From Bemisia tabaci (taxonomy: Eukaryota; Arthropoda; Insecta; Hemiptera; Aleyrodidae): a stretch of 64,000 bases of DNA. Every line of letters begins with the position of its first letter. Within the stretch, counting starts at the first letter, position 1. The stretch lies in NCBI RefSeq assembly GCF_918797505.1, contig NC_092796.1, forward strand, positions 58,806,851 to 58,870,850, read 5' to 3'. A model generated the notes under the pieces. That model searched no databases. It worked only from the letters and a program-made list of their open reading frames with translations, and had not been told where the DNA came from. A program made the translations under genes and the position numbers. This document shows positions 32,961-43,629 of the stretch, one piece after another.

Positions 32961-33479
32961 AAAAAAAAATAACGTTTTTACTTTACCTACTACGACCATA
33001 TCATTTTCATGAAATTATTTTTAAATTTATTACATAGTAAAATTTTTCCCCCAAAATGTAAGGAAAATTTTGAAATTCATTACATATGACACTATATCTC
33101 TTCCGCAATACATGTCTATTATCTTCAAGAGCATTTTATGCCTTTCTTAGTAAGTAAGCAATAATGTAACTCGCCCAGAAGATATTCGCAGTTCCACAAC
33201 AGTGTTTTTAAATGAATCGTTTTCCCCGGCATCTAAAAATAAAAATATGTCAATCAAAAAACTTGAAGTATTATAAAAACGACTACTACTTTTTCAGGGA
33301 GGAAAGACTAGACCTAGGAAAACGATTCTTATAAATTTACTGTTGTGCGTATCTTTGGGGCAAGTCAAGTTAACTTCCTTTCCTTTTCTTTTTTTGACTC
33401 TATTAATCCTCAATTCTTAGTATTCTTTGCAAGTTTTGCAGGGAGAAACTATTTTCAACCTGATACAGGGGACAAAAAA

Positions 33480-33702
33480 AAAGTTGAGATATTGATGGTT
33501 TATTGCTGTTTTATTACCAACATATTCCAATTTCATTGCAATTCGATTGGCAATAAAATGGACAAATAATTGGTCGACCGATGATTCCCGGATTGGTCGA
33601 TTATTGGCAATAAATGACCAATAAATGACCAATCGATGGAAATCAAATTGGAATAAAATTGGAAATAAATGATCAATATATTGGCAATCATCTTTCAAAT
33701 TT
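33480..33702. repeat. Right subterminal repeats of the 15-kb element
   Basis: Repeated words ATTGGCAATAAA, AATAAATGACCAAT, AAATTGGAATAAAATTGG and ATATTGGCAATC occur at least eight times in 220 bp. They match words at the left end. Confidence 0.6.
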
Positions 33703-33713
33703 TGCTACATGGG

Positions 33714-33793
33714 AGTAGCTGAAATTATGAAATGAATCGATGCTATATATCGCACGTCGCTCTGACACAAAAAATGGCGTCCGTCGAATCACC
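33714..33793. mobile_element. TTAA-type palindromic MITE, copy 3, right part
   Basis: Begins AGTAGCTGAAATTATG and ends GGCGTCCGTCGAATCACC before TTAA (33794-33797). It is the missing end of the MITE at 18298-18659. Confidence 0.85.
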
Positions 33794-33914
33794 TTAACTT
33801 GAATGCCCTCAGCTGTTTAAAGGGATATAAGAAGTATTTGCTATTCCTTCCAGTTCTGCGCATGGTTCTCATTTAATTCAGTCAAATAATATTGCATTTA
33901 ACTGGGAGAAATTA

Positions 33915-34044
33915 AACTGCATTACGCAAAAATAAATTATCGTTTTCGGTTCACCGTAGAAAAAACACGAGTTTCATTTTTCCAACATAAGTAGGTGAAT
34001 TTTGAAGAGCCAAGAATATTAATTCCTTTTTGCGTAATGCAGTT
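33915..34044. mobile_element. Foldback MITE with AACTGCATTACGCAAAAA ends
   Basis: Inverted ends of about 20 bp; related in word order to the GGACTGCATT family but diverged. Confidence 0.6.
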
Positions 34045-34076
34045 CAATTACTACAACTGAATGCAAACTTGTAATT

Positions 34077-34211
34077 GGATTACACTTTGTAATAAGGAAC
34101 CATTATTTCTTGCCAATTTAAGAAATAACACACATGCCATTGGTTTCCCTATTCAGATATGTGCTTTTATGAGAGCTAGAGATAGTGGTTTCTCATTGCA
34201 AAATGTAATCC
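34077..34211. mobile_element. GGAC-family foldback MITE, copy 5
   Basis: GGATTACACTTTGTAATAAGG at the left, the inverse at the right, AATT and AATG outside. It contains the family word TGCCATTGGTTTCCCTAT. Confidence 0.75.
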
Positions 34212-34559
34212 AATGATGTTGCAAGTCCAAAGAGAGTATGAAACTGCAATTCAAATTAAAATTTGGAAAAATAACGTTTGATTCATTATGGCATAATGCA
34301 TCGACTAAAATCTTGGCGAGAGAGAACTGGACACATTTAGGCTAGAAGCAACTATGTTGAAGGCAAATCCTAAGCACATAGTTCTTTTTAGCATACATGG
34401 GTCCAACTAATTTAATTGCTAATAACAAGAAAACTTCTAATTATAATGAGGGGTTTAATAGAGAATTCTAAAAGCCAGTTTTGTCACCCATTGCAAACCA
34501 TACTAATAACTCTCGATCTATCTTGTTTGTTCCAGAAGATGCGGCAGAAGAAGCGGGGG

Positions 34560-34815
34560 CTTTGGGGGAGGGCTCGCTGAGGGGGGAGATTCCCGGGGAA
34601 CGGGGGGTTCGTGGGGTTGGGAAGAACCGCGAGACGAGGATTCCCAAAGGGGGGAGGGTTCCCGGGGAAAGGGGGGCTCGTGGGGTTAGGGGCGGAATCG
34701 CGGAGTAGGGTTTCCCAAAGGGGGTTCCCGGGAGAGGGGGGACTCCGTTGGGTTTATGTAGGATCGCGGAGCAGGGTTTCCAAGGGGGGAGGGGCCGCGG
34801 AGTAGGATCACGGGG
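34560..34815 (+). repeat. G-rich minisatellite, about 70-bp unit
   Basis: Three to four imperfect units with words GATTCCCAAAGGGG, GGTTCCCGGGGAA, GGGGCTCGTGGGGTT and ATCGCGGAG. The open frames across it come from base composition and are not called. An acceptor-like TTGTTTGTTCCAG precedes it (34523-34535). Confidence 0.65.
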
Positions 34816-34829
34816 GGAGGACTAGGGTT

Positions 34830-35169
34830 TTTTTTTTTTTTTTTTTTTTTTTTTCTCCGCGACTGGCTTGCTGAGATCCTCCGGGGCGTTACGTCCCGGG
34901 GTCTGCCGTCGCCGGCAGGGGCGCCCGCCGGGACCCCGTGGGTCCGTTGGGTGCCCCTGCCCCCGACCCCCCGCGAGGGGGGTCACTTTGCCCCCCCGCA
35001 AGGGGGGGCTTTTTGACCCCCCTCGCGGGGGGTCGGGGGTGGGGGCGCCCAGCGGACCCTTATGGGGTCCCGGCGGGCGCCCCTGCCGGCGACGGCGGCT
35101 CCGGGGCGTTACGCCCCGGAGGATCTCAGCAAGCCACGAGTGGAAAAAAAAAAAAAAAAAAAAAAAAAA
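34830..35169. repeat. GC-rich giant hairpin flanked by poly-T and poly-A
   Basis: About 25 T, then GGCTTGCTGAGATCCTCCGG and a GC-rich arm, centre at about 35000 (GCCCCCCCGCAAGGGGGGGC), then the inverse arm (CCGGAGGATCTCAGCAAGCC) and about 26 A. The arms are some 145 bp, highly complementary and full of CpG. No coding function. Confidence 0.85.
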
Positions 35170-35241
35170 GGGAGGAGGTGGGAAAGGAACCGGGACGCTG
35201 GAAGCCGGGGTTGGGGGAGGCCGCTGCTGGTGGACACCGTC

Positions 35242-35520
35242 GTACCGGGATCGTCGCATTTTTTTTTTTTTTTTTTCCTTCTTTTCTTTCTTTTCTTTTT
35301 TTTATTCTCTGTTTCAGGTGCTGCCGCTGGGTGCCATCGTACCGGGATCGTCGCATTTTTTTTTTTTTTTTTTCCTTCTTTTCTTTCTTTTCTTTTTTTT
35401 ATTCTCTGTTTCAGGTGCTGCCGCTGGGTGCCATCGTACCGGGATCGTCGCATTTTTTTTTATTTTTTTTTCCCCTTCTTTTCTTTCTTTTCTTTTTTTT
35501 ATTCTCTGTTACAGGTGCTG
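35242..35520 (+). repeat. Three 97-bp tandem units, each with a splice-acceptor-like sequence
   Basis: GTACCGGGATCGTCGCA occurs at 35242, 35339 and 35436. Each unit continues with a long pyrimidine tract ending ATTCTCTGTTTCAG (TTACAG in the last) and then GTGCTGCCGCTGG. After the last unit a short exon-like stretch ends in AACCGAAGGTAAGA (donor-like) near 35550. Confidence 0.8.
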
Positions 35521-36244
35521 CTGCTGCTGGATCTTCCCGCAACCGAAGGTAAGATACTGTTTTATTCCTCCTCCATAATCAGTTGCGGAGGGCGCTACTT
35601 TCGTCTTCTGCGGGCACAGCTGTTTTTAGGAGTATCAAAAACGGTATGGAGAAGTGACAGGTGGAGATGCATCGGCGTTGGTGAGTGTATTTTTTTGTTT
35701 CCTCTTCCCCTTTCCCTTTCCCTCTTCCTCTTTCCTCTCCCTTTTCCTCTTCCCTCTCCCTTTTCTTCTTCCCTTCCCCGTGGATTAGGGCTCTTGGCGA
35801 CACCACGTTAAAAAAAACGCGCCGTAAGCTCTACCTCTAGGAGCAGCACCGTATCCTCTACCTGATCGGGCTTTCCTAAGGTGGTGTGGAAACGAGCTTG
35901 TCAAAATATGTTCCTCTATTCCTCCTCTGAGTAAGTAAAATCAAAACCTGAGAATCTTTTCATCAAGTGCTTTTTTATCTTTTTTATAGGGAGAGCATAA
36001 ATTCAAAACCTGGCAAGTGCCCCCAGGTGTTGCTACGATTGAGCACCAGTTTCTATAAGGTCAAAGTTCATAGAACATTTCTTCACTAAAATTTAATGAA
36101 GGGAAGTATTCAGGTCCTTTTACGCTACGGAGCAAGATGCACAATTTTAGCAATACCGGATGACACTTTCCAGATTTTGAATTTCCACTCTTCACGTATC
36201 AATGGCTAAAGGCGAAAAAGTAAAACCTCAATTGTAACGCTTAA

Positions 36245-37114
36245 GGTGATTCGGCGGTTGTCATTTTTTGTGCCAGAGCAACGTGCGATACATCGCATCA
36301 ATTCGCTCCATAATTTCAGCTACTTGTCATTCGTTTCGAATTTTGAAATCACACTTCTATTGTCATGAGACTAAAGAATTCATGTATCCAATTTCACAAA
36401 GGAATTCAATGTATTAAATGCGTGGGTTTTTTAGAGGAAAAATATCGCATTCGACTGCACTTTCGATATTAGTATCGAATGCTATATTTTTCTTAGTCTC
36501 CTTAGAATTCTTTAGTCTCATAATGACAACAGCAGTGCGATCTCAAAATTAAACAAGCAGGAAGCTCCAACGCATTCGCGTCGGAAAGCGGCTCTGGCGA
36601 CGGTAGGTAGTTGTTACGCGTTTACGGTTTCCTTGGTAACCTTTGTTTGCTATCATCTGATGTCGAGTAGTATGACTAGGAAGCTCCAACCACGGCATTC
36701 TTCGAAAAAAGCGCGAAAACTTATAGATTTGAATTTTCAAATTTTAAACGTAAAGTACATTTTTTCCAGTGCGAGATTAAAGCACAGACCCGTTTTGAAT
36801 TATTGACAGTATCACCATGATTCCAAAAATACACTACACAACATAGCATTCGCTCACAGGAAAAAGATATCAATTAAAATAAAATCAGTCCCCCCTAAAC
36901 AGCAGAAAATGGCGCCGATTCCCATCAACCAACACGCGGTCTCTCCAATGTAACATGGTCCGTTGATACTCCCCAGCTGGGACCGTCCGGAATAGCAGCT
37001 CTAGTGCAAGCACCAGAGCCGCTAAAAAAAATGATAAGTACCTTAAATTATGAAACGAATTGATGCGATATATCTTTCGTCTCTCTGGCAAAAAATAGCA
37101 ACCGTCGAATCACC
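36245..37114. mobile_element. TTAA-type palindromic MITE, copy 4, interrupted
   Basis: TTAA lies directly outside both ends (36241-36244 and 37115-37118). The ends are GGTGATTCGGCGG and the inverse. About 470 bp of unrelated DNA (about 36556-37030) interrupts the right arm; its nature is unclear. Confidence 0.8.
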
Positions 37115-37187
37115 TTAAAAAACGTCCGACTCGATCTTAATCAAAGAAAACCAATTTAAATGTTTCATTGCAATGGAGAATTTGTAT

Positions 37188-37505
37188 GGGTCTGAAATTT
37201 GATGAATTTCGTGTTTAAGTGGAATCTACAGATTGAACTAAACACAAGGATACCCTTCATTCGTAAATTGAGCAATTATTAGAGGAGATATGATAAAATA
37301 ACCGATTCTGCTAAAATACATGTGTTTAAACGGGAAATGCCGCCAGATGACGTCACTAGGCGGTGCATTTTCTCCTTTTTAAATATATTTTTATACTATT
37401 TCCTATATCAGAAAAAAATTATGAAAAATACTGTGAAATCAGCTCTTTAAGCACTTTTAGATGAAACAATAAAAAAAATTCGTGCAAATGCTCCATTGGC
37501 TGTGA
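37188..37505 (+). repeat. Dispersed repeat D1, copy 1
   Basis: Words TCTGAAATTTGATGAATTTC, GGGAAATGCCGCCAGATGAC and ACTGTGAAATCAGCTCTTTA recur in the same order at 48012-48325. No inverted ends seen. Confidence 0.75.
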
Positions 37506-38280
37506 TTTATTTAGAGAAAGCGATGAAAATATACAGAGAATTTCAATAGGATCTAGTGGTTGGTCATCCTTGAAAACATTAAAAAACATTGAAGACTTTT
37601 ATCATCGTAATCTGAAAAACGCATTTCCGATTTTTATCAATGCGTAACCGTCAATAGAAAGCGAAACATTAGTCGACGAAAACAAAATGTTTAGTGGAGC
37701 AATTTTTGTAGAGTTCCTTTGAATAATCAAAAATGGAGAATCCCACATATAATTTGGTTGAAAAATGAGAATCCCGCATATAATTTGGAGACATCTAAGA
37801 GCATTTTCTCTTTTTTTTCGTCTTACAAATTTTAAGATCTAGGCCTGCTTATTTTTTTCGCAAACTTACCCTCATTCTCGTACCTTCAATTCACCGATAT
37901 TCCCTAGTATTAGGTTAGTTGCTCCAGGTGTTCAGACGTAGAAAAAAAAGGAGATTGTTGCATTTTTAGGATTTGTTTACCCCTTGACGTAGGTAGGTAC
38001 TATAAGGCGTCGATATTCCAGCAAAATCCGAAATTCAAAGTATGTAAAATGGACTATATCGTCCGTTCTCTTTGCTCAATTCAATTCAAAATATAATTTC
38101 AAATAATTTATATGGAATAATTTTTTCTATAAAATACACCAGTCTCAAGAAAATCGATGATGAAAAGCGTCTGTCCCTACTTACGTTTTCGAGAAGCCTC
38201 AAGATGCCCGAAATGCGACCACCTCCTTTTTTTCTCTACGCTATTCAGAAGGTTCAAGATTATAAATTGGCAAACACAAT

Positions 38281-38705
38281 AAGGCCTTGTTTCCACGAGC
38301 CGTTTCACGAGATTTGTCCCAGGGAAAAATCCCACTTTCGAAGTTGGGAAAAATACTGAGTTAATCAATATTTTTCCCAGTACCAAGTATGGCACTTGTA
38401 CTCCTAGGACCCACTGAGAGAAGCAGAAGAAGTGAAAACGAATTGTGCGATATTTTATTCATTACTACATTGTTAATGTTTGTTTAGTTAAAATAATGTG
38501 TCTAATTGTCAATTGAGTGCAATTATTATTTTAATCCCGGTTAAATACTCGACTTTAACCAATTTATCTTCCCGCGAAAACTAGTCGCAGGACTGTATGA
38601 GCCCCGTCCCGTGGAGACGGTAACTGGGAAAAATCCCAGAAGTTTCATTCCTGCGATTCGAACTTGGGACAAATCCCATGAAAACGTCCCGTGGAGACAA
38701 GGCTT
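38281..38705. mobile_element. Foldback MITE with AAGGCCTTGT ends
   Basis: The left end AAGGCCTTGTTTCCACG and the right end CGTGGAGACAAGGCTT are inverse, each followed inward by GGGATTTGTCCCA-type words. TA outside both ends fits a Tc1/mariner-type target. Confidence 0.7.
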
Positions 38706-39341
38706 AAGGTTTGTCCAAACGTTAAGTTTCTACATCCAATATTAAAGAAGATACCGCTCATCAAAAAAAATTCGAAGTGTGACGTCATCACCGCAAGATT
38801 GCATACTGCATGAATCCTTCTTCCTTGGCTTCATATATCGCCGATACACCCATATACACCCGTGTGTATTGGTTGCATAACGTGAAACATGGATGAAACA
38901 GTGTGGAAGATACCACGGTATGCACTGCCACGGCTATACCTCGCCGTTAATACCTCCGTTATTGTCGGACGTAGAAACTTGGCGTTTGAACTGATTTTAT
39001 TACATTCCTCATACATTTGAATAACCTTGAAATGTATGAGGAATGTAATAAGATCAGTTCAAACGCCAAGTTTCTACGTCCGACAATAACGGAGATATTA
39101 ACGGAGGTATAGCCGTGGCAGTGCATACCGTGGTATCTTCCACACTGTTTCATCCATGTTTCACGTCATGCAACCAATACACACGGGTGTATATGGGTGT
39201 ATCGGCGATATATGAAGCCAAGGAAGAAGGATTCATGCAAGTATGCAATCTTGCGGTGATGACGTCACATTCCGAATTTTTTTTGATGAGCGGTATCTTC
39301 TTTAATATTGGATGTAGAAACTTAAAGTTTGGACAAACCTT
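38706..39341. repeat. 636-bp foldback with AAGGTTTGTCC ends
   Basis: Near-perfect inverted arms of about 310 bp meet near 39020 (AAATGTATGAGGAATGTAAT mirrored). Directly adjoins the preceding foldback. The small ORFs on both strands are arm mirror images and are not called. Confidence 0.85.
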
Positions 39342-40007
39342 ATTATTTTTCAACCTTATTTTTGATAGTAAAAAAAGCAAAGCCAAAGTTTGTGTGCACG
39401 GTGCTATCTTCCCTCTAATTTATTGATGAATTAGCCAATCAGAAAACGTCATTGGAAGAGCCAAGATGATATCATCTTGGCCAGAAACTTGATGTTTGAA
39501 CTGAACTAATTACTTCCCGCTAATCTATAAACTTAAACCACGGGAACAGGATTCTGTGAGGAGCGTAACTGGCCTATTCATGTTTTAGGGAACATGAGAG
39601 GTCCTATGAAACGTTTTCGATCATAATGGATAAAGTATTGATCAGCTTTTAACAAACGATATTGCCAAAATACGACTCCGACGACCTACGCGAAGCTGTG
39701 AACTCTTGATTCGTGATCATGGAAGAAACGTTAAGTTGGCGCGAAGCTCCGCACTTAACGCTAACAAGCTGTCGTATTATTTAAGAGGGAAAACCCAAAA
39801 CCCGGCCAGGCGTTGAATTTCTGAATCTGGTGAGGTAATCTACAACTCGCAAGGGTCCCTATCATCTTTAACGGGTCAATTATTCAATACAAAATATCGA
39901 CAGACGATAGGTTAGAAGTGAAAATCTAAAAAGGCATTGTATTCTTTTAATATCCAAGACAGAAAAAAGAAAGAGAGGAAAGAAAAGGCGTTCCTTCGAG
40001 TCACTAC

Positions 40008-40258
40008 TCTGCGGTGGTGAGGAAAAACGCATTTCGACCCTTTAGGCGTTGCCAAATTTTCTCGATAAATTGCGAATTCGTTGGAAAACTGTGGATATTT
40101 TTCTCCCAGTTTTTCACAGAATGCCATTCGCAATTTAATCTACAGTATCTGAAAAGTTCAAGGACGTTTCTTCAGAGCTCTCCGTAAAAAAGGCATTATA
40201 TCGGAGGAAATTTGGCGACTCTCGAATGTTCATACGATGCTTCACCTTAGCATGGCAG
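40008..40258. mobile_element. TGCCGTGCTAAGG-family foldback, copy 1
   Basis: The left arm has GAGGAAAAACGC and GTTGCCAAATTTTCTC; the right arm is the inverse, ending CTTAGCATGGCAG. Diverged. A poly-T of about 44 follows (40264-40308). Confidence 0.65.
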
Positions 40259-40261
40259 TTT

Positions 40262-40317
<56 letters not shown>

Positions 40318-40329
40318 TCTTGAATTACT

Positions 40330-40671
40330 ATATGTTGGATTTTGTAGCCAACGTGCGTTCAAAATTGAGCATAAAGCTGAAAATCTCAATACAGACGAGG
40401 GAAAAAGCTCGTTCGAGCACAATTTTCCCTCAAAGAGATGTGCTGTTTGGAGCGACACTACTTACGTCCATTTCAGGGAGGCAACAAGGCCCGCCAAGGC
40501 CGAAACGCGTCTGTAGTTGCCTTCCTGAATGGACGTATCTAGTGTTGCTCAAAACAGCACATCTCTGTGAGGGAAAACTGTGCTCGAACGAGCTTTTTCC
40601 CTCTGTATTGAGATTTTCAACTATGTGCTGAATTTTTAACGCACGTTGGCTAAAAACTCCAACATACTGTC
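40330..40671. repeat. Foldback with TATGTTGGA ends
   Basis: The arms mirror from TATGTTGGATTTTGTAGCCA to the inverse (centre near 40500); both contain GAGCTTTTTCCCTC-type and AGAGATGTGCTGTTT-type words. Confidence 0.8.
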
Positions 40672-40734
40672 GTACGAGTGCGTCTACCGCAATCAGTTTG
40701 TGTTGTTGATTACTCTTTTTGAGGTTGCACAAAG

Positions 40735-40815
40735 GCCCATTGTCCACAAGGAAGTTTGAAATCCCCGAAAGTAAAAGTTTCCACCTATCACCGACAGGCC
40801 AGTGGGGTCTCTTGT
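40735..40815. repeat. Dispersed repeat D2, copy 1
   Basis: Words ATCCCCGAAAGTAAAAG and AGGCCAGTGGGGTCTCTTG match 60510-60595. Confidence 0.65.
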
Positions 40816-40979
40816 CTCTGTGCAGCTCGATGGACAGCAGAGCTCCCAGACGCAGAGTTATAACATCGACACCTCGGAAAACTCCAAGATAACATTGCCG
40901 TAAGTACCAAAGAACACCGGGAATTTTGTGCAAAGCGCAGCATGGAGATCACGGAGTTTGGAACGTTTGAAGGAAGATG

Positions 40980-42690
40980 GCGATGTAGACATAAATTAAG
41001 GTGGGTTCCTGAGGGGTGGGACATTTTGTCAACCCGCACACTATGCATGGCTGAAGCGTCGCGTCGCGTCGCCTCGGTGTATCTTGTCCGAAATCTCAGC
41101 ATTTTCAGGGGATCGCGGCGGAACAATGCCTCGGGTGTTGCGGTGCGCGACGCGGGTTTCGATCACAATGGCGGGTTTTTGCCGGCTGAAGTGAAGGCAG
41201 GCAAGGGCAAGACTAAGTGCATTATGCGAAATTATGTCGACGAGCGCTTTCTAACCTGAGTTGCAGTGCGCAGCTGCCGATTCGGAGCCGGCACACCGAT
41301 TTACTCGACCCGGAGGAGGAAGATTCCTGCAACCTTGGCAATCCCCCTTCCGGGAATTATAATAACGTCACTTATCACCGAGGTTTTCGTGAGATCTCCC
41401 GGAAACAATTGCACAAGCGCGTTGCGTTGGTCCTAGACCGGCAAATAACTCGATTAATTTAAGTGGGTTGTACACAATTCAATTTCCTTCGAATTCTCCT
41501 TGTATCGGTATGTTTTGTCTGCCTACGCTTTGCGTTCATTCCGTAGATTTAAGCGCGCATGCAGAATACAGATCAAACGTGGTAACCGAGTTTGTTCCCG
41601 AGCAAATGACTCATTCGGAACAGGGCTTGTGGTTCCATAGGTGGGTTCCATACGAACCGGAAAAGGGAAAAGGTTCCCCCGAAAGGGCTCGAAAGGGAGG
41701 GGGATGGAAGGGCGGTCTGGGGGCTCCCCCTGGAAAATTGTCGAAATTTTAAAGCATCTTATATGCAGTTTGAGTCGAATTCTTCCTGAATAGGTAGGTA
41801 ATTACAAAATATCAGCGATCCTCCTTTCTCTTTCCTCCTTCCCTTCCTTCTTTCTTTCTTCCCTTTTTTCCGACGAGTGAGGCCTTCCTGCATCCTTTTA
41901 TGCGTGGTTCATCCGATGTTGATTAGATTTCACAAATCTCAAGTTGTTTAATACTCTGTAAAAGATGTTTTATTTCTGTGACATTTAAAGAAAAGATTAT
42001 CCTTAAAGTGGGAAAATTATGGAGCGTGTTTAAGGGGTTACTCTTTCCAATAATATAGAAAAAAAAAGAAAGTGAAATTTGAATCAACTGAAGCCATTTA
42101 CATGAATGTTATCGTGTTCACAACATATTTGCTGACAGAAACTGTCTGATATGATAACTATATTGGCGACGATACCACTATTCGACCACGTGGGAACTCG
42201 CGTTGCCTACACTAAAAATTGAAGGCACAGTGACATGACGTTTAGCCGTTCGGTGAAAAGCTGAGATATGAGTTCGAAATAATTGGAATTTTGCTCGACT
42301 TATATGAGGAGAGATTTTGAGCGGCGGGCAGTCGGAATTTGTTTTTTCCCCTGCCAGAGTCGCCCTCTTCCCGTGCATCATCGGATTTTTTGACATGCGA
42401 GCATATAAAATCGAGCACAATGGGGGAAAAGGGAAGCACACAATTTTGAAATACAAGAGGTACAGAAAAGGGGGGAAAGCGGGCGTTCACGGAGGTGCGT
42501 CACGTCACGCCACGTTGTGCGTATATTTCGGGGCAACGAATTGGGCCTGCCGATAAATCTGCCGAAGGAAAACAGACTGTAATGTAGTTTGAGGGTGGAC
42601 GGAAAAATACGGACGGACATCAGGAGCCGGCGAGAGGCGTTGAAGTGTAGAGCGAAAGAAACTCGGCCTGGCGACGGACCCAAGGAAAAA
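40980..42690. other. No gene recognised
   Basis: Mixed composition with moderately CpG-containing patches (41060-41420) and open frames up to about 105 codons, none with a recognisable motif, start context or splice support. Pyrimidine tract at 41820-41870. Confidence 0.4.
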
Positions 42691-42693
42691 CTA

Positions 42694-42985
42694 GAGTCCC
42701 TTTATACTGAGAGTCAAGACAATTCGGCTCATGGATGTCACAAACGGGAATAAAGATTACAGAAATTGAACGTTTTCGTAATTTGATCGGCCATTCTCAA
42801 TGCCTTTTCGTTCCTCTCATCGTTTGTTCCTTGCCGAACCCGTATTTCCCTGGTCCATTCCAGATTATAATCTTTGCAATTGGTGAAAATGTAATCTTTA
42901 TTCCCGTTTGTGACACTGTGGAGGCCTAAAATACGGGAACCAATCAGAAATGGATTCAAATTGTCTTGACTCATAAAGGGACTCT
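42694..42985. mobile_element. Foldback MITE with GAGTCCCTTTAT ends and TA duplication
   Basis: GAGTCCCTTTATACTGAG at the left and the inverse at the right, with TA outside each end. The right flank is the start of a TGCCGTGCTAAGG-family foldback (GGAAAAACG). The left flank is also GGAAAAAC. Confidence 0.75.
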
Positions 42986-42987
42986 AG

Positions 42988-43535
42988 GAAAAACGTCGCA
43001 CGAGCATTCGAATGTTGCCAAATTTCCTCTTGTAAAATATGAATTTTTGAAGAAAGTTATAAAAAATTGTCCTTAAGGTGATTCGAAGGACGCCTTATTT
43101 TGTGTCAGAACGGCATGCGATATATCGCATCAATTGGTTCCATTTTTCAGCTACTTGTCATTTGTCTCCAATTTTGAGATCAATTTAGAGGAAAATATCG
43201 CATTCAAGTATGGTTTCGATATCAGTATCGAATGCGATGTATCTCTCTAAAAAACCATGCCTTTATTACGTTTAATTTATTTGTTTAAATTGGTAAGTGA
43301 GTGCTTTAGTCTCCTGACAACAGAATTGCGATATCGCACGCCGTTCTGACACAAAATATGGCGTCCATCGAATCACCTTAAGATTTTCAGAGACTTTAGA
43401 TCAAATTACGAGGAGCTTTCTCTGAAAAATTGACGGAAAACTAATTGCGGAGTCCTTCGAAAATGCGTGTTTTTTCAAAGAAAATTTGGCAACGTCTGAG
43501 GGCGCATACGGCGTTTTACCCTAATGCGGCAGTGT
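42988..43535. mobile_element. TGCCGTGCTAAGG-family foldback, copy 2, split by a TTAA MITE
   Basis: The left arm (GGAAAAACGTCGCACGAGC) and the right arm (ACGGCGTTTTACCCTAATGC) are separated by MITE copy 5 (43077-43377). Without it the element is about 245 bp. Confidence 0.75.
43077..43377. mobile_element. TTAA-type palindromic MITE, copy 5, shortened
   Basis: TTAA on both sides (43073-43076 and 43378-43381). Both arms carry internal deletions (301 bp versus about 445). Nested in the preceding foldback. Confidence 0.85.
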
Positions 43536-43629
43536 GGCGGTGGCGAAGCTGCTCGATGCGTGCGGGACGGGATGAAGATGAGATTCGAAGGTGTACTCAC
43601 AAGCGGCTCAGTGCGGCTCGCTTGTTCTC

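Larger units (their letters stand above)
18660..33713 (+). mobile_element. 15-kb En/Spm-like (CACTA/CMC) DNA transposon with two genes
   Basis: It is bounded by perfect 11-bp inverted repeats, CCCATGTAGCA at 18660-18670 and TGCTACATGGG at 33703-33713, with weaker similarity continuing inward (TGAAA...TGATTG). It splits one TTAA-type MITE, which gives both borders. The direct duplication is AG (18658-18659 and 33714-33715). A 3-bp NAG reading is possible if one terminal base is flank. Contents: a promoter-like GC-rich region, a transposase ORF (20670-23054), a six-exon second gene (19445-31810) and subterminal AT-rich repeats. Later insertions are an RTE LINE and a 512-bp foldback; without them the element is about 11.4 kb. 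The class assignment rests on the transposase and layout. The termini are not the canonical CACTA. Confidence 0.75.

Noticed and set aside
34860..35140. Ribosomal RNA fragment
   Set aside because: GC-rich and hairpin-forming, but no recognisable conserved rRNA word; the structure is a simple palindrome.
34481..35811. Long open frames (up to 249 codons) in the GC-rich island
   Set aside because: They consist of homopolymer translations and mirrored hairpin arms; low-complexity composition explains the lack of stops.
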